NCBI GenBank assembly: GCA_023134875.1
Contig: JAGLUH010000069.1
Coordinates: 1-5,609, forward strand
DNA: 5,609 nt
Origin: Candidatus Zixiibacteriota bacterium
GTDB taxonomy: Bacteria; Zixibacteria; MSB-5A5; CAIYYT01
Reading direction: 5' to 3'
The first letter of the stretch is position 1. Each line of letters starts with the position of its first letter. The position numbers were made by a program, and so were the translations under genes. A model generated the notes under the pieces. It saw nothing but the letters and a program-made list of their open reading frames with translations. It was not told where the DNA came from and did no database searches. This document shows positions 4,854-5,609 of the stretch, in pieces.

Positions 4854-5609
4854 AACCCGTCGGATCAGTAAGCATCTTGAGATCGGCAGCGTGCCGCTTG
4901 GCGGCAACGCGCCGATCTCAGTACAGTCAATGACCACCACCGATACGCGCGATATCGACGCCACCGTCGCCCAAATCAAAAAGCTCGAAGATGCGGGCTG
5001 CGACATTGTCCGGGTCGCCGTGCTTGATAAAGTCGCCGCCGAGGCAATCGCTCCTATCAAGAGGCAGATCAGCATCCCCCTGGTGGCCGATATTCACTTT
5101 CAGTATCGCTTAGCGTTGCTCTCAATCAAACACGGCGTCGACAAGCTGCGCATTAACCCAGGTAATATCGGCGATGACAGCAAGGTTGGCCAGGTAGCGG
5201 CGGCAGCCCGGGAAGGAGGTGTGCCCATTCGTATCGGCGTCAATTCCGGCTCACTGGAGGATGATTTACTCAATCAATACGGTCGTCATCATCCGGAAGC
5301 TTTGGTCGAATCCGCTCTGAGAAAAGTGCGTCTTCTGGAAAAGCACAACTTCCACGATATTGTGATCTCTCTCAAATCGTCTGAAGTTCCTGTCATGGTG
5401 GCAGCCTATCGTTCGATTGCGAAACGCTGCGACTACCCGTTGCATCTGGGCGTCACGGAAGCGGGGCCGCTGCTAAGGGGAACCACGAAATCGGCACTGG
5501 CATTCGGGCTGCTGCTGCATGAAGGAATCGGCGATACCCTGCGGGTTTCCCTCTCCGCCGATCCGGTCGAGGAGGTCAAGGTGGGACGGCTTATCCTGCA
5601 ATCGCTGGG
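4843..5609 (+). CDS. ispG: 4-hydroxy-3-methylbut-2-enyl diphosphate synthase IspG (GcpE), 3' end cut by window
   Basis: IspG makes HMBPP from methylerythritol cyclodiphosphate by reductive ring opening, one step before IspH. 255 codons are present, covering the TIM-barrel domain: [15 protein letters not shown] (17-31), [12 protein letters not shown] (81-92), LRINPGNIG (102-110), [12 protein letters not shown] (128-139), HLGVTEAG (201-208) and [19 protein letters not shown] (230-248). The C-terminal cluster domain with its three cysteines lies beyond the right edge, so its absence is not a defect. DPVEEVKVG resembles the short bacterial form rather than the long form with an inserted domain. 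ATG 4843 lies inside the end of ispH in another frame and gives the family N-terminus; the ribosome site is weak (GAAAG), consistent with coupling to ispH. Confidence 0.96.
   Translation, partial: MFNRTRRISKHLEIGSVPLGGNAPISVQSMTTTDTRDIDATVAQIKKLEDAGCDIVRVAVLDKVAAEAIAPIKRQISIPLVADIHFQYRLALLSIKHGVDKLRINPGNIGDDSKVGQVAAAAREGGVPIRIGVNSGSLEDDLLNQYGRHHPEALVESALRKVRLLEKHNFHDIVISLKSSEVPVMVAAYRSIAKRCDYPLHLGVTEAGPLLRGTTKSALAFGLLLHEGIGDTLRVSLSADPVEEVKVGRLILQSL

Noticed and set aside
4516..5075. Minus-strand ORFs opposite ispH and ispG
   Set aside because: They are shadows of well-conserved plus-strand genes and show no ribosome sites or protein motifs.
4843..5609. IspG lacks its three cluster cysteines
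   Set aside because: The window ends before the C-terminal domain that carries them; the reading frame is still open at the edge.

Overview
The window is ordinary chromosomal DNA from a bacterium. It carries four complete protein genes, two protein genes cut by the window edges and one tRNA. No mobile element, CRISPR array, integrase or phage gene is visible. The gene mix is a GGMGEV-type Hanks kinase fused to TolB-like and TPR modules, a PilZ protein, the MEP isoprenoid pathway, TadA, and a tRNA-Ser without an encoded CCA end. This suggests a free-living, probably Gram-negative bacterium. The kinase style (SHYRIIEKIGSGGMGEVYLAEDT, then ALKFLPSHL) resembles kinases of Zixibacteria, Acidobacteria and related uncultivated or FCB-group lineages, but this placement is only a tentative inference from memory.

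Minus strand, positions 1-3643. In the direction of transcription this half holds: a PilZ-domain protein (3643-3212); tadA (3057-2572); an unrecognised four-helix membrane protein (2575-2069) whose ATG overlaps the tadA stop codon in an ATGA junction; tRNA-Ser(CGA) (2057-1973), 11 bases after that membrane protein; a 323-base gap; and a large membrane Ser/Thr kinase that starts at 1649 and runs off the left edge. tadA, the membrane protein and the tRNA probably form one transcription unit. The kinase has its own good promoter and ribosome binding site.

Plus strand, positions 3784-5609. A good sigma70-type promoter precedes ispH (3939-4853), and ispG begins 11 bases before ispH ends and runs off the right edge. 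These genes encode the last two steps of the MEP pathway in reverse order (IspG makes HMBPP, IspH reduces it). Both products are [4Fe-4S] enzymes, so co-expression makes sense. A 37-codon ORF, in frame with ispH and ending 6 bases before it, begins at the predicted transcription start. It is a speculative leader ORF.

I see no convincing new multi-gene system. The best leads are the unknown membrane protein locked between tadA and tRNA-Ser, the possible leaderless ORF before ispH, an isolated hairpin/T-run on the strand opposite the genes near 1808-1852, and a short exact internal duplication in the PilZ protein.
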